Source: Erythrobacter donghaensis
Lineage (GTDB): Bacteria; Pseudomonadota; Alphaproteobacteria; Sphingomonadales; Sphingomonadaceae
Reading direction: 5' to 3'
Length of the DNA stretch: 64,000 bases
NCBI RefSeq assembly: GCF_001557325.1
Contig: NZ_LSJS01000137.1
Coordinates: 1 to 64,000 of the forward strand
How positions within the stretch are numbered: the stretch's first letter is position 1; each line of letters starts with the position of its first letter. This document shows, one piece after another, positions 43,172 through 51,396 of this stretch. The notes below the pieces were generated by a model. The model was given only the letters and a program-made list of their open reading frames with translations. It was not told the DNA's origin and did not search any database. Made by a program: the position numbers and the translations under genes.

Positions 43172-45235
43172 ATGGACAAGACCGTGCAAGCCCGCCAGGA
43201 CGCGCGCTCCGGCCTGCTCGCGCGCGGTTGGCGCAATGTCCGCGCGGCGGGCGGCGTGCAGCTCGGCCTGACCCTCATGCTCATGTGCCTCGGCGTGCTC
43301 ATCGCCCGCTACGGATGGGTCTTGCCCGGCGGTTCGGTGCCCACCCCGCTCATTGGCGAGGCCGAACGCGCGCTCTATGACCTCAGGGCCTATTATGCTG
43401 CCGATCTGGTCGAGGAAGACAAGCGGGTCGTGCTGGTGGTCTATACCGACCAGACCCTGATCGCCGCGCGCAAGCGCTCGCCGCTCGACCGCGGCCTTCT
43501 GGCCAAGACGCTGCGCACGCTCGACACCTTCGAGCCCAAGGCGATCGGGATCGACATCCTGTTCGACCAGCCGCAGGACGAGGACGAGGAGCTGATCGCC
43601 GCGCTGCGCGCGATGAAGACCCCGGTCGCGGTCGCCTATGCCGCCAAGGCGACCAACCCGGACGACATCGAATACGAACAGCAGCAATATCTCGAAGCCT
43701 TCATGGCGCGGCTGGCGGGCAGCAACGGGCGTCCGGCAAGCATCCGGCTCGACAACACCTTCGGCGCGACCCGGCTGTGGCCCGACATCCGCGCGGGCCT
43801 TCCGCCGCTGCTCGGGCGGGTTATGCTGGAAGAGGCGGGGGAGCCGGCCGTCGCCGCCTTTGCAGGGTACCAGGGCGCGATCGACTACCGGCGGCCCAAG
43901 TTCCAGGATTCGGTGCTGTTCCCCCCGGCCCAGATCGACCTTTTTGTCGACCCCGACCCGGAGATCCTGCCCTTTCTCAAGGAGCAGTATGCAGGCAAGT
44001 ACATCCTGATCGGCGGCGATATTGTCGATTATGACCGGGTCGAGACGACCTTCACCTCGATCAACGGCGAGGTGCCTGCCGGGATCGCGGTGCATGCCGA
44101 GATCATTTCGCAGATGCTCGACGGCCGGGTTCTCCGGCCGATCGGGGAATGGGTGCTGTGGTCGATGGCGGTGCTGGTGGTCATCATCGCGGCTCTGACC
44201 GCGCTGCTCGAATGGACCGCGCGCCGGCTGGCGCTGTTCGGCGTGGCGCAGCTGGTCTTCTTTCAGGGCCTGCCGGTGCTGCTCCAGGTACGCAATGTCG
44301 ATACCTACGGCTTGCCGGCGGTCGGCTGGTTGATCGGGTGGATTCTCGTCTTCACCGCGGTGACGGTGGCCGCCCGCACGGCAGGCGCGGTGCAGCGCAA
44401 TTTCGCCACCGGCGCGCTCGGCAAGTACATCCCGCGCGACATCGCCCAGGCGATCATCGACAAGCCCGAACTGCTCAGCCTCGGGGGCGAGAAGCGCGAA
44501 ATTTTCGTGCTGTTCAGCGATCTCGAGGGCTTCACCAAGATGAGCCACGCGATCCCGCCGGAAATGGTGGCGAAGCTGCTCAACCGCTACCTCGACATGC
44601 TCAGCCAGGTGGTGCTCGACCATGGCGGGGTGATCGACAAGTTCGTGGGCGATGCCGTGGTCGCCTTCTGGGGTGCGCCGATCAGCCGGCCCGACGATGG
44701 CAACCGCGCCGCGCGTGCGGGCTATGCGATGTGGCAGGCGGGCGAGGCCTTCCGCGCCGAGGTCGCGGCGATGGACCCGGATCTGCCCAGGATCGGCAAG
44801 ACCCGCGTGGGCCTCCACTTCGGCGAGGCGGTGATCGGCAATTTCGGCGGGGCGACCCGCATCCAGTACACCGCGCTGGGCGATTCGATGAACACCGCCG
44901 CGCGCCTCGAGGCCGCCAACAAGGCGCTCGATTCGAGCGTTATGGCGAGCCGCGAATTCGCCGAGGCCTCGGGGCTCGACTGGTGGCGGCAGATGGGCCG
45001 GGTGCGGCTGCGCGGCCGGGCGCGGCCGGTCGACCTGTTTGAACCATCGCCCGATTTCCCGGCGGAAGACCGCGCGAGCCTCGCCGAGGCGAGCGCGCTC
45101 GCGGCAACCGATCCGGCCGCAGCGCGCGCGCTCGCCGAAGCAGTCGCGGCTCGCCATCCGGAGGATTCAGCGCTAGGCAATCTTGCACGGCGCATGGCAG
45201 CGATCGATGAGGGAGGAACCTATGTTCTCGATTAG
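43172..45235 (+). CDS. CHASE2-domain adenylate cyclase (class III)
   Basis: This 687-residue membrane protein starts at the ATG at 43172 (CGAGGG upstream). One TM helix (about 28-48), a periplasmic CHASE2 sensor (about 55-320), three TM helices (about 325-410) and a cyclase domain (about 435-600) follow in order. Catalytic residues present are metal-binding Asp in L-F-S-D-L-E-G, Lys and Asp in D-K-F-V-G-D, and A-L-G-D-S-M-N-T-A-A-R with the transition-state Asn and Arg. The Lys and Asp base-contact residues fit ATP, so cAMP is the expected product. The position after TPS and CHAT suggests it senses them or the envelope. Confidence 0.9.
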   Translation: MDKTVQARQDARSGLLARGWRNVRAAGGVQLGLTLMLMCLGVLIARYGWVLPGGSVPTPLIGEAERALYDLRAYYAADLVEEDKRVVLVVYTDQTLIAARKRSPLDRGLLAKTLRTLDTFEPKAIGIDILFDQPQDEDEELIAALRAMKTPVAVAYAAKATNPDDIEYEQQQYLEAFMARLAGSNGRPASIRLDNTFGATRLWPDIRAGLPPLLGRVMLEEAGEPAVAAFAGYQGAIDYRRPKFQDSVLFPPAQIDLFVDPDPEILPFLKEQYAGKYILIGGDIVDYDRVETTFTSINGEVPAGIAVHAEIISQMLDGRVLRPIGEWVLWSMAVLVVIIAALTALLEWTARRLALFGVAQLVFFQGLPVLLQVRNVDTYGLPAVGWLIGWILVFTAVTVAARTAGAVQRNFATGALGKYIPRDIAQAIIDKPELLSLGGEKREIFVLFSDLEGFTKMSHAIPPEMVAKLLNRYLDMLSQVVLDHGGVIDKFVGDAVVAFWGAPISRPDDGNRAARAGYAMWQAGEAFRAEVAAMDPDLPRIGKTRVGLHFGEAVIGNFGGATRIQYTALGDSMNTAARLEAANKALDSSVMASREFAEASGLDWWRQMGRVRLRGRARPVDLFEPSPDFPAEDRASLAEASALAATDPAAARALAEAVAARHPEDSALGNLARRMAAIDEGGTYVLD

Positions 45236-45968
45236 CTTGAAGCGGCGCCTTCGCGCGCTGGCACTGGCAGGAGCGGCACTGGCCCTGCCGACGGCGGCGA
45301 TGGCGGGGGTGGTGGTCAAGTCCACCGGGCCCTCGGCGACCCGCTATCCGGTCGGCGCCAAGGTCGACGACAATGCCACCATCACGCTGAAGGCGGGCGA
45401 TGTCATCACCGTGCTGACCGCCAATGGCACGCGCGTCATCAAGGGCGCGGGCACCTTCCGCATCGGCGACCGCCCGCAGGTCGCCGCCGACCGTTTCGCC
45501 TCATTGACCCGCAAGCGCGCCGCCACCCGCGTGCGCACCGGGGCAGTGCGCGGCGAGCCCGAGGGCAATCCGACCAATCCCAGCCTGTGGTATGTCGATG
45601 TCACCCGCTCGGGCACGGTGTGCCTCTATGATCTTGCCACGGTGCGCCTGTGGCGGCCCGGCGCGCCCGACACCATCACCTACCGCATGTTCAACCGCGA
45701 GAATGGCGCATCGGTCGATGTCACCTTCGACGAGACAGTGACCGTTGCGGCGCTCGATCCGGCGCGCCTGCCGATCGTCGAGGGCGCGCCCTACACCATC
45801 ACCGGGCCCGACAACGCGACCAGCGCGCAGGTCACCTTCGTGCTGCTCGAGGGCGATTTCGAGGCGCCCGACACGCTCGGCGAGGCCCTGATCGCCAAGG
45901 GCTGCACGGTGCAGCTCGACCTGCTCGCCACCGGGCTCGAGGCCGATGCCGAGGCGAGCGGGGGCTGA
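45222..45968 (+). CDS. Small exported protein of unknown function
   Basis: The start is the ATG at 45222, overlapping the cyclase stop by 14 nt, with GGGAGG before it. The 248-residue product has a clear signal peptide (cleavage after A-M-A near residue 26). A beta-rich domain follows, with G-D-V-I-T-V-L-T-A-N-G-T-R near 65, W-Y-V-D-V-T-R-S-G near 127 and Y-T-I-T-G-P near 190. The first half resembles FecR-like periplasmic beta domains (a glycine-rich strand before T-R-V-I-K-G-A-G-T-F), but the match is loose. Likely periplasmic. Confidence 0.65.
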   Translation: MFSISLKRRLRALALAGAALALPTAAMAGVVVKSTGPSATRYPVGAKVDDNATITLKAGDVITVLTANGTRVIKGAGTFRIGDRPQVAADRFASLTRKRAATRVRTGAVRGEPEGNPTNPSLWYVDVTRSGTVCLYDLATVRLWRPGAPDTITYRMFNRENGASVDVTFDETVTVAALDPARLPIVEGAPYTITGPDNATSAQVTFVLLEGDFEAPDTLGEALIAKGCTVQLDLLATGLEADAEASGG

Positions 45969-46186
45969 ACGCGCAGGCACGGCCGGTCGCCTGCAGCCTG
46001 CCGATTGCCTGTTGCATCGCAGGCGCAAGCTTGGGAGAAGGGCGACGGGGTCGGCCTGACGGGGGAATCGGGACGCGGTGCGCAACCGGGCTTTGCATCG
46101 ATGCGGCAATCGTGGCGCGGGGCGCGTGTCGATAGCCGTGCCGGGGGCCGGCCGGGCCGGGTGACGGGCATCTCGGGGGGGATGGG

Positions 46187-47584
46187 ATGAGACGAATTCT
46201 GGCGGATCTGATCGCTGGTGGAGCGGCACGGGGGACCTCGCGGCGCGTGCTGGCGCGCCTTGCCGCAGTGCTGGCGCTGATCGCCGTCTATCCGGTCTCG
46301 ACCGCGCTCGGCGGCGGCACCTTCGAGGGCGTGGCGACCTGCGCCGGATCGACCTGCCACGGCCGTGCCGAGGGCAACGGCGCGGTTGTCCGTCAGGACG
46401 AGATCGCGACCTGGCAGGAACCCTCCTCACCCTCGGGCGCACACAGCCGCGCCTATGCCGTGCTCGGCGGACGGCGCGGGCAGCAGATCGCCGCGAGCCT
46501 CGGGCTCGGCAATGCGCAGTCCGCGCCTGCCTGCCTTGGCTGCCATGCCACCAACGCGCCCGCAGGCCAGCGCGGGGCGAAGTTCACGCTCACCGACGGG
46601 GTCGGCTGCGAGAGCTGCCACGGCGCCTCGGGCGGCACCTGGCTCGCCGAGCACTACGCGCTCCCCGCCACCCACGCCTCGAATGTCGCGGCAGGCCTCA
46701 CCCCGCTCGACAATCCCAAGGCGCGCGCGGGGGTTTGCCTCGACTGCCATTACGGCTCGAGCAAGCCCGGCCAGTTCGTCACCCACGCGATGATGGCCGC
46801 TGGTCACCCGCGCGTCTCCTTCGAGCTCGACCTGTTCAGCGCGCTCCAGCAGCACCACCAGGTCGACGGCGACTACGTGACGCGGAAGGGTCCGCCCAGT
46901 TCGGTGCGCTTCTGGGCGGTCGGGCAGGCCGAAGCCGTGCGCCGCTCGACCAGCCTCTTCGCCCAGCCCAGGTTCGGCTACGAGGGCGCCTTCCCGCAGT
47001 TCTACTTCCTCGATTGCCACTCGTGCCACCGCACGATCACCGACGGCCCGCAGAGGAAGCTCACCTTCGAGACCAATCCCGGCCGTCCGATCCCCTTCGG
47101 CAACCCGCCCTTCAACGACGAGAACATGATCATGCTCTCTGCAGTGGCGGGGGCGCTGGTGCCGGGCGAGGCGGCGAAGTTCCAGGCTGCCGCGCGCGAC
47201 TTCCACAAGGCGTTCGGCGCGGGCCCCGCCGAAGCGCGCACCGCTGCGCAGGCCCTGGCAGCGCGCGCCGGGGCGCTGTCGGATGCGCTTGCGGGCCGCT
47301 CCTACAGCGATGCCGACACCTTCAGGATCATCGCGACGATATCCGGCGAGGCGACGAGCCCACGCTTCACCGACTATGCCGGATCGGTGCAGGCGGTGAT
47401 GGCGGTCGACACGCTGCTCAATGCGCTGGTGCGCGAGGGCCGGGTGACGCAGGGCGCGGCGGCGGGCATTCGCGGTGACATTTCGCGCGCCTACAAGGCG
47501 GTCGAGGAGCCCAATGCCTACCGCCCGGCCGATTTCCGCGCCGCATTGAAGGCGGCGGCTGGCGCGATCGGACGGCTGAAATAG
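46187..47584 (+). CDS. Exported five-heme c-type cytochrome
   Basis: This 465-residue protein starts at the ATG at 46187 with a G-rich ribosome site. A signal or anchor helix spans about residues 22-42. Five heme-attachment sites are seen: C-A-G-S-T-C-H (CX4CH), C-L-G-C-H, C-E-S-C-H, C-L-D-C-H and C-H-S-C-H. The spacing and H-x-x-x-H segments recall the cytochrome c554 family of multiheme carriers. The last 160 residues are helical and heme-free. It stands fourth from the end of the long operon and would carry electrons in the periplasm. Confidence 0.82.
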   Translation: MRRILADLIAGGAARGTSRRVLARLAAVLALIAVYPVSTALGGGTFEGVATCAGSTCHGRAEGNGAVVRQDEIATWQEPSSPSGAHSRAYAVLGGRRGQQIAASLGLGNAQSAPACLGCHATNAPAGQRGAKFTLTDGVGCESCHGASGGTWLAEHYALPATHASNVAAGLTPLDNPKARAGVCLDCHYGSSKPGQFVTHAMMAAGHPRVSFELDLFSALQQHHQVDGDYVTRKGPPSSVRFWAVGQAEAVRRSTSLFAQPRFGYEGAFPQFYFLDCHSCHRTITDGPQRKLTFETNPGRPIPFGNPPFNDENMIMLSAVAGALVPGEAAKFQAAARDFHKAFGAGPAEARTAAQALAARAGALSDALAGRSYSDADTFRIIATISGEATSPRFTDYAGSVQAVMAVDTLLNALVREGRVTQGAAAGIRGDISRAYKAVEEPNAYRPADFRAALKAAAGAIGRLK

Positions 47585-47586
47585 CG

Positions 47587-49539
47587 ATGCGGGGGGGGAT
47601 CACCACCTTCTGGCTGACCGCGAGCGCGCTGGTGCTTGCCTCGTGCGGCGGCGACGGCCCGCCCACCAATGGCGGCGCGACCGGCGGCGGCCCTGCCCCC
47701 ACGCCCACCCCGCCGCCTGCCGGGCAGGTGTTCAGCGTCCCCGCGCCCGAGAGCCTGTCGAGCGGCGAGGTCGGCACGATCATCGCCCAGGCCGCCGCCG
47801 AGGCGCGCGCGCGGGGCGTGGCGGCGACCATCGCGGTGACCGACCGGGTGGGCAATGTCCTCGGCGTCTTCGCCATGCCCGGGGCTGCCGCGACCGCGCA
47901 GATTCCGCCCGCGCGCGACGGCACCAGCCGCGACGCGCAGGGCCTCACCATCCCGTCGGCGGGCGCCGCGATCGCCAAGGCGATCACCGGCGCCTATCTG
48001 TCGAGCGGCGGCAACGCCTTCTCGAGCCGCACCGCAAGCTTCATCGTGCAGGAGCACTTCCCGCCTGCGCCGACCACCGTGGGGCTGGAGAGCGGCCCGC
48101 TGTTCGGGGTGCAGTTCAGCCAGCTCCCCTGCTCCGACCTCGCGGCGCGGGCGAGCGACGGGCTGATCGGCCCCAAGCGCTCGCCGCTCGGGCTGGCGGC
48201 GGACCCCGGCGGCTTTCCGCTCTACCAGAATGGCGTTGTCGTCGGCGGGATCGGGGTGATCGCCGACGGCACCTACGGCTTCGACCCCAATGTGCTCGAC
48301 CGCGATACCGACCTCGACGAGGCGATCGCGCTCGCGGGCACGGTGGGCTTCGAGGCCCCGGTCGGCATCCGCGCCGACCGCATCACCGCCGACGGCACTT
48401 CCTTACGCTACACCGATGTCGAATACCCGCAGATCGGCAATGTCGCGGGGGCGAGCTTCGCGAGCACGGCGGGCGCGCTGGTGCCGGTGAACGGATATTA
48501 TAGCGGCGCAGGTCTGCTGGCGGGCGCGACCTACGGCACCGAGGCGTCGGGCGTGCGCGCCTCGACCGTGGCGGAGTTCGCCAATCGTGATGCCTTCGTG
48601 CTCACGAACGGGGCAGGCGCGAACCGCTATCCGGTGCGCGGCGGCACCGATGCGGGTGATGTGGCCGCGCCGCTCACCGCCGCCGAGGCGCGGGTGATCC
48701 TCGAGGAAGCCTTCGCGGTCATGAGCCGCGCGCGGGCGCAGATCCGCCAACCTTTGGACAGCCGCGCGCAGGTGACGATCAGCCTCGTCGACACGCGCGG
48801 GGCCGTGCTGGGCCTCGTGCGCTCGCCCGATGCGCCGATCTTCGGGATCGACGTGAGCTTGCAGAAGGCGCGCACTGCCAATTTCTTCTCCGGCCCCTTC
48901 GCCGCTGCCGAGCTTTCCACGGCGCCGGGGGAGGTGCCGCAATTCGTCACGCGGGCACGGACGTTCCTCGGCGATCCTACCGCGCTGACCGGCAACTTCG
49001 CCTTCTCCGACCGTGCCAACGGCAACCTCTCGCGGCCCTATTTCCCCGATGGCGAGGTGGGCCAGCCCAACGGGCCCTTCTCGCGCCCGATCCAGCAGTT
49101 CAGCCCCTTCTCGACCGGGCTGCACTCGGCGCTGATAGTGGGCAACCTCGCGCAGCACCTCGGCTTCGTGACCGGCGCGAGCGCGCAGGACACGCCGCGC
49201 GCCTGCACGGGTCTGCCCAACACCGCAGGCGGCACGCCGCGGCTCGCGAACGGCATTCAGATCTTCCCCGGCTCGGTCCCGGTCTATCGCGGCAATGTGC
49301 TGGTGGGCGGCATCGGCGTTTCGGGCGACGGGATCGACCAGGACGACATGATCAGCTTCCTCGGCCTCCACAACGGCGCCGCGCGCGCCGGAGGGGGCCT
49401 CGGCAATGCGCCTGCGGCGATCCGCTCCGACCGGATCGTGGTGCAGGTCGGCAACCGCCAGGTGCGGCTGCGCTACGTCAATTGCCCCTTCGCGCCGTTC
49501 ATCGGCAGCAGCGAACAGAACGTGTGTCAGGGGCTGTAG
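47587..49539 (+). CDS. Lipoprotein with two HbpS/GlcG (DUF336-type) domains
   Basis: This 650-residue protein has a lipobox L-A-S-C (Cys20) and a Gly/Pro-rich linker. Two related domains follow, at about residues 45-325 and 350-640. Each has an A-R-A-(R)-G-V/A-Q-(I)-x-x-x-x-V-(T/D)-x-R-G-x-V-L-G start and ends with V-V-G-G-I-G-V-x-(A/G)-D-G. The GlcG/HbpS fold is known for heme or corrinoid binding in HbpS. Its place between cytochrome genes suggests heme handling or redox sensing, which is inference. It starts 2 nt after the cytochrome stop. Confidence 0.75.
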   Translation: MRGGITTFWLTASALVLASCGGDGPPTNGGATGGGPAPTPTPPPAGQVFSVPAPESLSSGEVGTIIAQAAAEARARGVAATIAVTDRVGNVLGVFAMPGAAATAQIPPARDGTSRDAQGLTIPSAGAAIAKAITGAYLSSGGNAFSSRTASFIVQEHFPPAPTTVGLESGPLFGVQFSQLPCSDLAARASDGLIGPKRSPLGLAADPGGFPLYQNGVVVGGIGVIADGTYGFDPNVLDRDTDLDEAIALAGTVGFEAPVGIRADRITADGTSLRYTDVEYPQIGNVAGASFASTAGALVPVNGYYSGAGLLAGATYGTEASGVRASTVAEFANRDAFVLTNGAGANRYPVRGGTDAGDVAAPLTAAEARVILEEAFAVMSRARAQIRQPLDSRAQVTISLVDTRGAVLGLVRSPDAPIFGIDVSLQKARTANFFSGPFAAAELSTAPGEVPQFVTRARTFLGDPTALTGNFAFSDRANGNLSRPYFPDGEVGQPNGPFSRPIQQFSPFSTGLHSALIVGNLAQHLGFVTGASAQDTPRACTGLPNTAGGTPRLANGIQIFPGSVPVYRGNVLVGGIGVSGDGIDQDDMISFLGLHNGAARAGGGLGNAPAAIRSDRIVVQVGNRQVRLRYVNCPFAPFIGSSEQNVCQGL

Positions 49540-49542
49540 CAG

Positions 49543-51396
49543 ATGACGGCGCTGCTCCCCGCCCTGTTGCTGCTCCAGGCCGCCCCGCCCGAAGAGGCGA
49601 CGCCCCCGGTTGTGCCGCCCGGCGAGGCTCCCGCCGCGCAGGACTGGGAGCAGGATGTCCCCCCCGTCGACCCCGGCATCATCGAGGGCCGCGAGCGCCC
49701 GGGCTACACCGCGCCGCTCCCTGAGAAGATCGAGCAGAACAACGAGGGCGCGGTGCGCGCGCCGCCCCCGCAGGCCTTCCCGGCCGAGCAGGTGCCGATC
49801 CCCGATCGCTGGAGGCTGATCCAGAGCCTCGGCCTCGTGAAGGAGAACCTGCTCGATCCCTACAACCAGAACACGTTGAAGGGCGACCGGCCGATCGACC
49901 GGGCGAAAGTGCCGTGGCTGCCGATCAAGGAGGACGACTGGTTCTTCGTTGCCAACCTCATCAGCGACACCGTTTACGAGCCGCGCACCTTCCCCATTCC
50001 CGTCGGCGTCCAGACCACCGAGGACCCGGACCGCAACGACGTCTTCGGCGATGATTTCAGCCAGGTCTTCAGCCAGACCTTCATCGCCGGCTTTGCGCTG
50101 CTCAAGGGCTCGACCAACTTCAAGCCGCCGACCATCGAATACCGCCTGACGCTGGCCTACAACGTCAATTATGTCGACGTGCCGGAACGCCGCGTGCTGT
50201 TCGTCGAACCCTCGCGCCCCTCGCACCGCTTGGACGATTTCCTCGGGGTGCAGGAAGCCTTCGTCGATTACCACTTCAGCCAGTTCGACACTGACAGGTT
50301 CGATTTCATCTCGATCCGCGCCGGAATACAGCCGTTCCAGTCGGACTTCCGCGGGTTCCTGTTCAACGACCAGCAATTGGGCGTGCGCCTGTTCGGATCG
50401 CGCGACAACAACCGCTTCCAGTTCAACTTGGGCGCCTTCTGGCGGCTGGAGAAGGACACCAACTCCGGCCTCAACGATGTGACGCAGAGCCCGCGCGACG
50501 ATTTCGTGTTCGTCGCGAACGCCTACCGGCAGGATTTCCTCATTCCCGCCCTGACCAGCCAGATAACCGTCGTCTACAACCGCAACCGCGAGGCCGACGA
50601 CATCGAGATCGACGACAACGGCTTCCCGGTGCGCCCGGCGCTGCTCGGCACGCTGCGGGGGCGCGAATACGACGCCTTCTACCTCGGCTACAATCTCGAT
50701 GGCCGCATCGGGCGGGTGAACCTGACGGGGAGCTTCTACTGGGCGCTGGGCGAGGACCGCAATTCCTTCCTCACCGACCGCCCGGCGGACATCAACGCCC
50801 AGTTTGCCGCACTGGAAGCGAGCTACGACAAGGACTGGATGCGCTTCCGCCTCTCGGCCGCCTATGCCAGCGGGGACAGCGATCCCTATGACGACACCGA
50901 AGGCGGGTTCGACGCGATCTTCGAGAACCCTGTGTTCGCAGGTGCGGACACCTCCTACTGGATCCGCCAGACCATCCCCTTCGCGGGCGGCGGGCGCGTC
51001 ATCAGCGTCAACGGGAGGAATGGCCTGCTCAATTCGCTGCGCTCCTCGAAGGAGCAGGGGCAGAGCAATTTCAACAACCCGGGCCTGATCCTTGCCGGGG
51101 TTGGCGCGGATTTCGATCTGACGCCGGAATTCCGCCTCACCGCCAATGCCAACCACCTGTGGTTCGAGAACACCTCGGTGCTCGAGGTGCTGAGGAACGA
51201 AGGCTCGATCCCGAAGGAGATCGGCTTCGACCTCTCGGCCTCGGCGATCTGGCGGCCGCATGCCAACCAGAACCTCGTCTTCCGCCTGTCCGCCGCCACG
51301 CTGATTGCGGGTGACGGTTTCCAGGACCTGTTCACTTCCCGCGGGGGCGGAAAGGAATTCGTCTCGATCCTCGCCAACGTGGTGCTGACCTACTGA
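49543..51396 (+). CDS. Outer-membrane beta-barrel protein in the cytochrome operon
   Basis: This 617-residue protein has a short signal (M-T-A-L-L-P-A-L-L-L-L) and a Pro-rich periplasmic stretch (about 15-100). A barrel of alternating strands follows (F-I-A-G-F-A-L; E-Y-R-L-T-L-A-Y-N-V-N-Y; F-Q-F-N-L-G-A-F-W; L-T-G-S-F-Y-W-A-L), ending in a C-terminal Tyr (V-V-L-T-Y), the usual barrel-assembly signal. It overlaps the decaheme gene by 1 nt (TGATG). By analogy with MtrB and porin-cytochrome conduits it could sheathe a multiheme protein, but no sequence likeness to MtrB is claimed. Confidence 0.78.
   Translation: MTALLPALLLLQAAPPEEATPPVVPPGEAPAAQDWEQDVPPVDPGIIEGRERPGYTAPLPEKIEQNNEGAVRAPPPQAFPAEQVPIPDRWRLIQSLGLVKENLLDPYNQNTLKGDRPIDRAKVPWLPIKEDDWFFVANLISDTVYEPRTFPIPVGVQTTEDPDRNDVFGDDFSQVFSQTFIAGFALLKGSTNFKPPTIEYRLTLAYNVNYVDVPERRVLFVEPSRPSHRLDDFLGVQEAFVDYHFSQFDTDRFDFISIRAGIQPFQSDFRGFLFNDQQLGVRLFGSRDNNRFQFNLGAFWRLEKDTNSGLNDVTQSPRDDFVFVANAYRQDFLIPALTSQITVVYNRNREADDIEIDDNGFPVRPALLGTLRGREYDAFYLGYNLDGRIGRVNLTGSFYWALGEDRNSFLTDRPADINAQFAALEASYDKDWMRFRLSAAYASGDSDPYDDTEGGFDAIFENPVFAGADTSYWIRQTIPFAGGGRVISVNGRNGLLNSLRSSKEQGQSNFNNPGLILAGVGADFDLTPEFRLTANANHLWFENTSVLEVLRNEGSIPKEIGFDLSASAIWRPHANQNLVFRLSAATLIAGDGFQDLFTSRGGGKEFVSILANVVLTY

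Noticed and set aside
39973..43302. An 1109-codon minus-strand frame opposite the CHAT gene
   Set aside because: Antisense to a protein with signal peptide, TPRs and catalytic His/Cys; no recognisable domain of its own.
45969..46186. Possible small gene or second promoter in the 218-base gap inside the long operon
   Set aside because: No ORF with a ribosome site and no clear promoter boxes; G-rich DNA only. A separate cytochrome promoter cannot be excluded.
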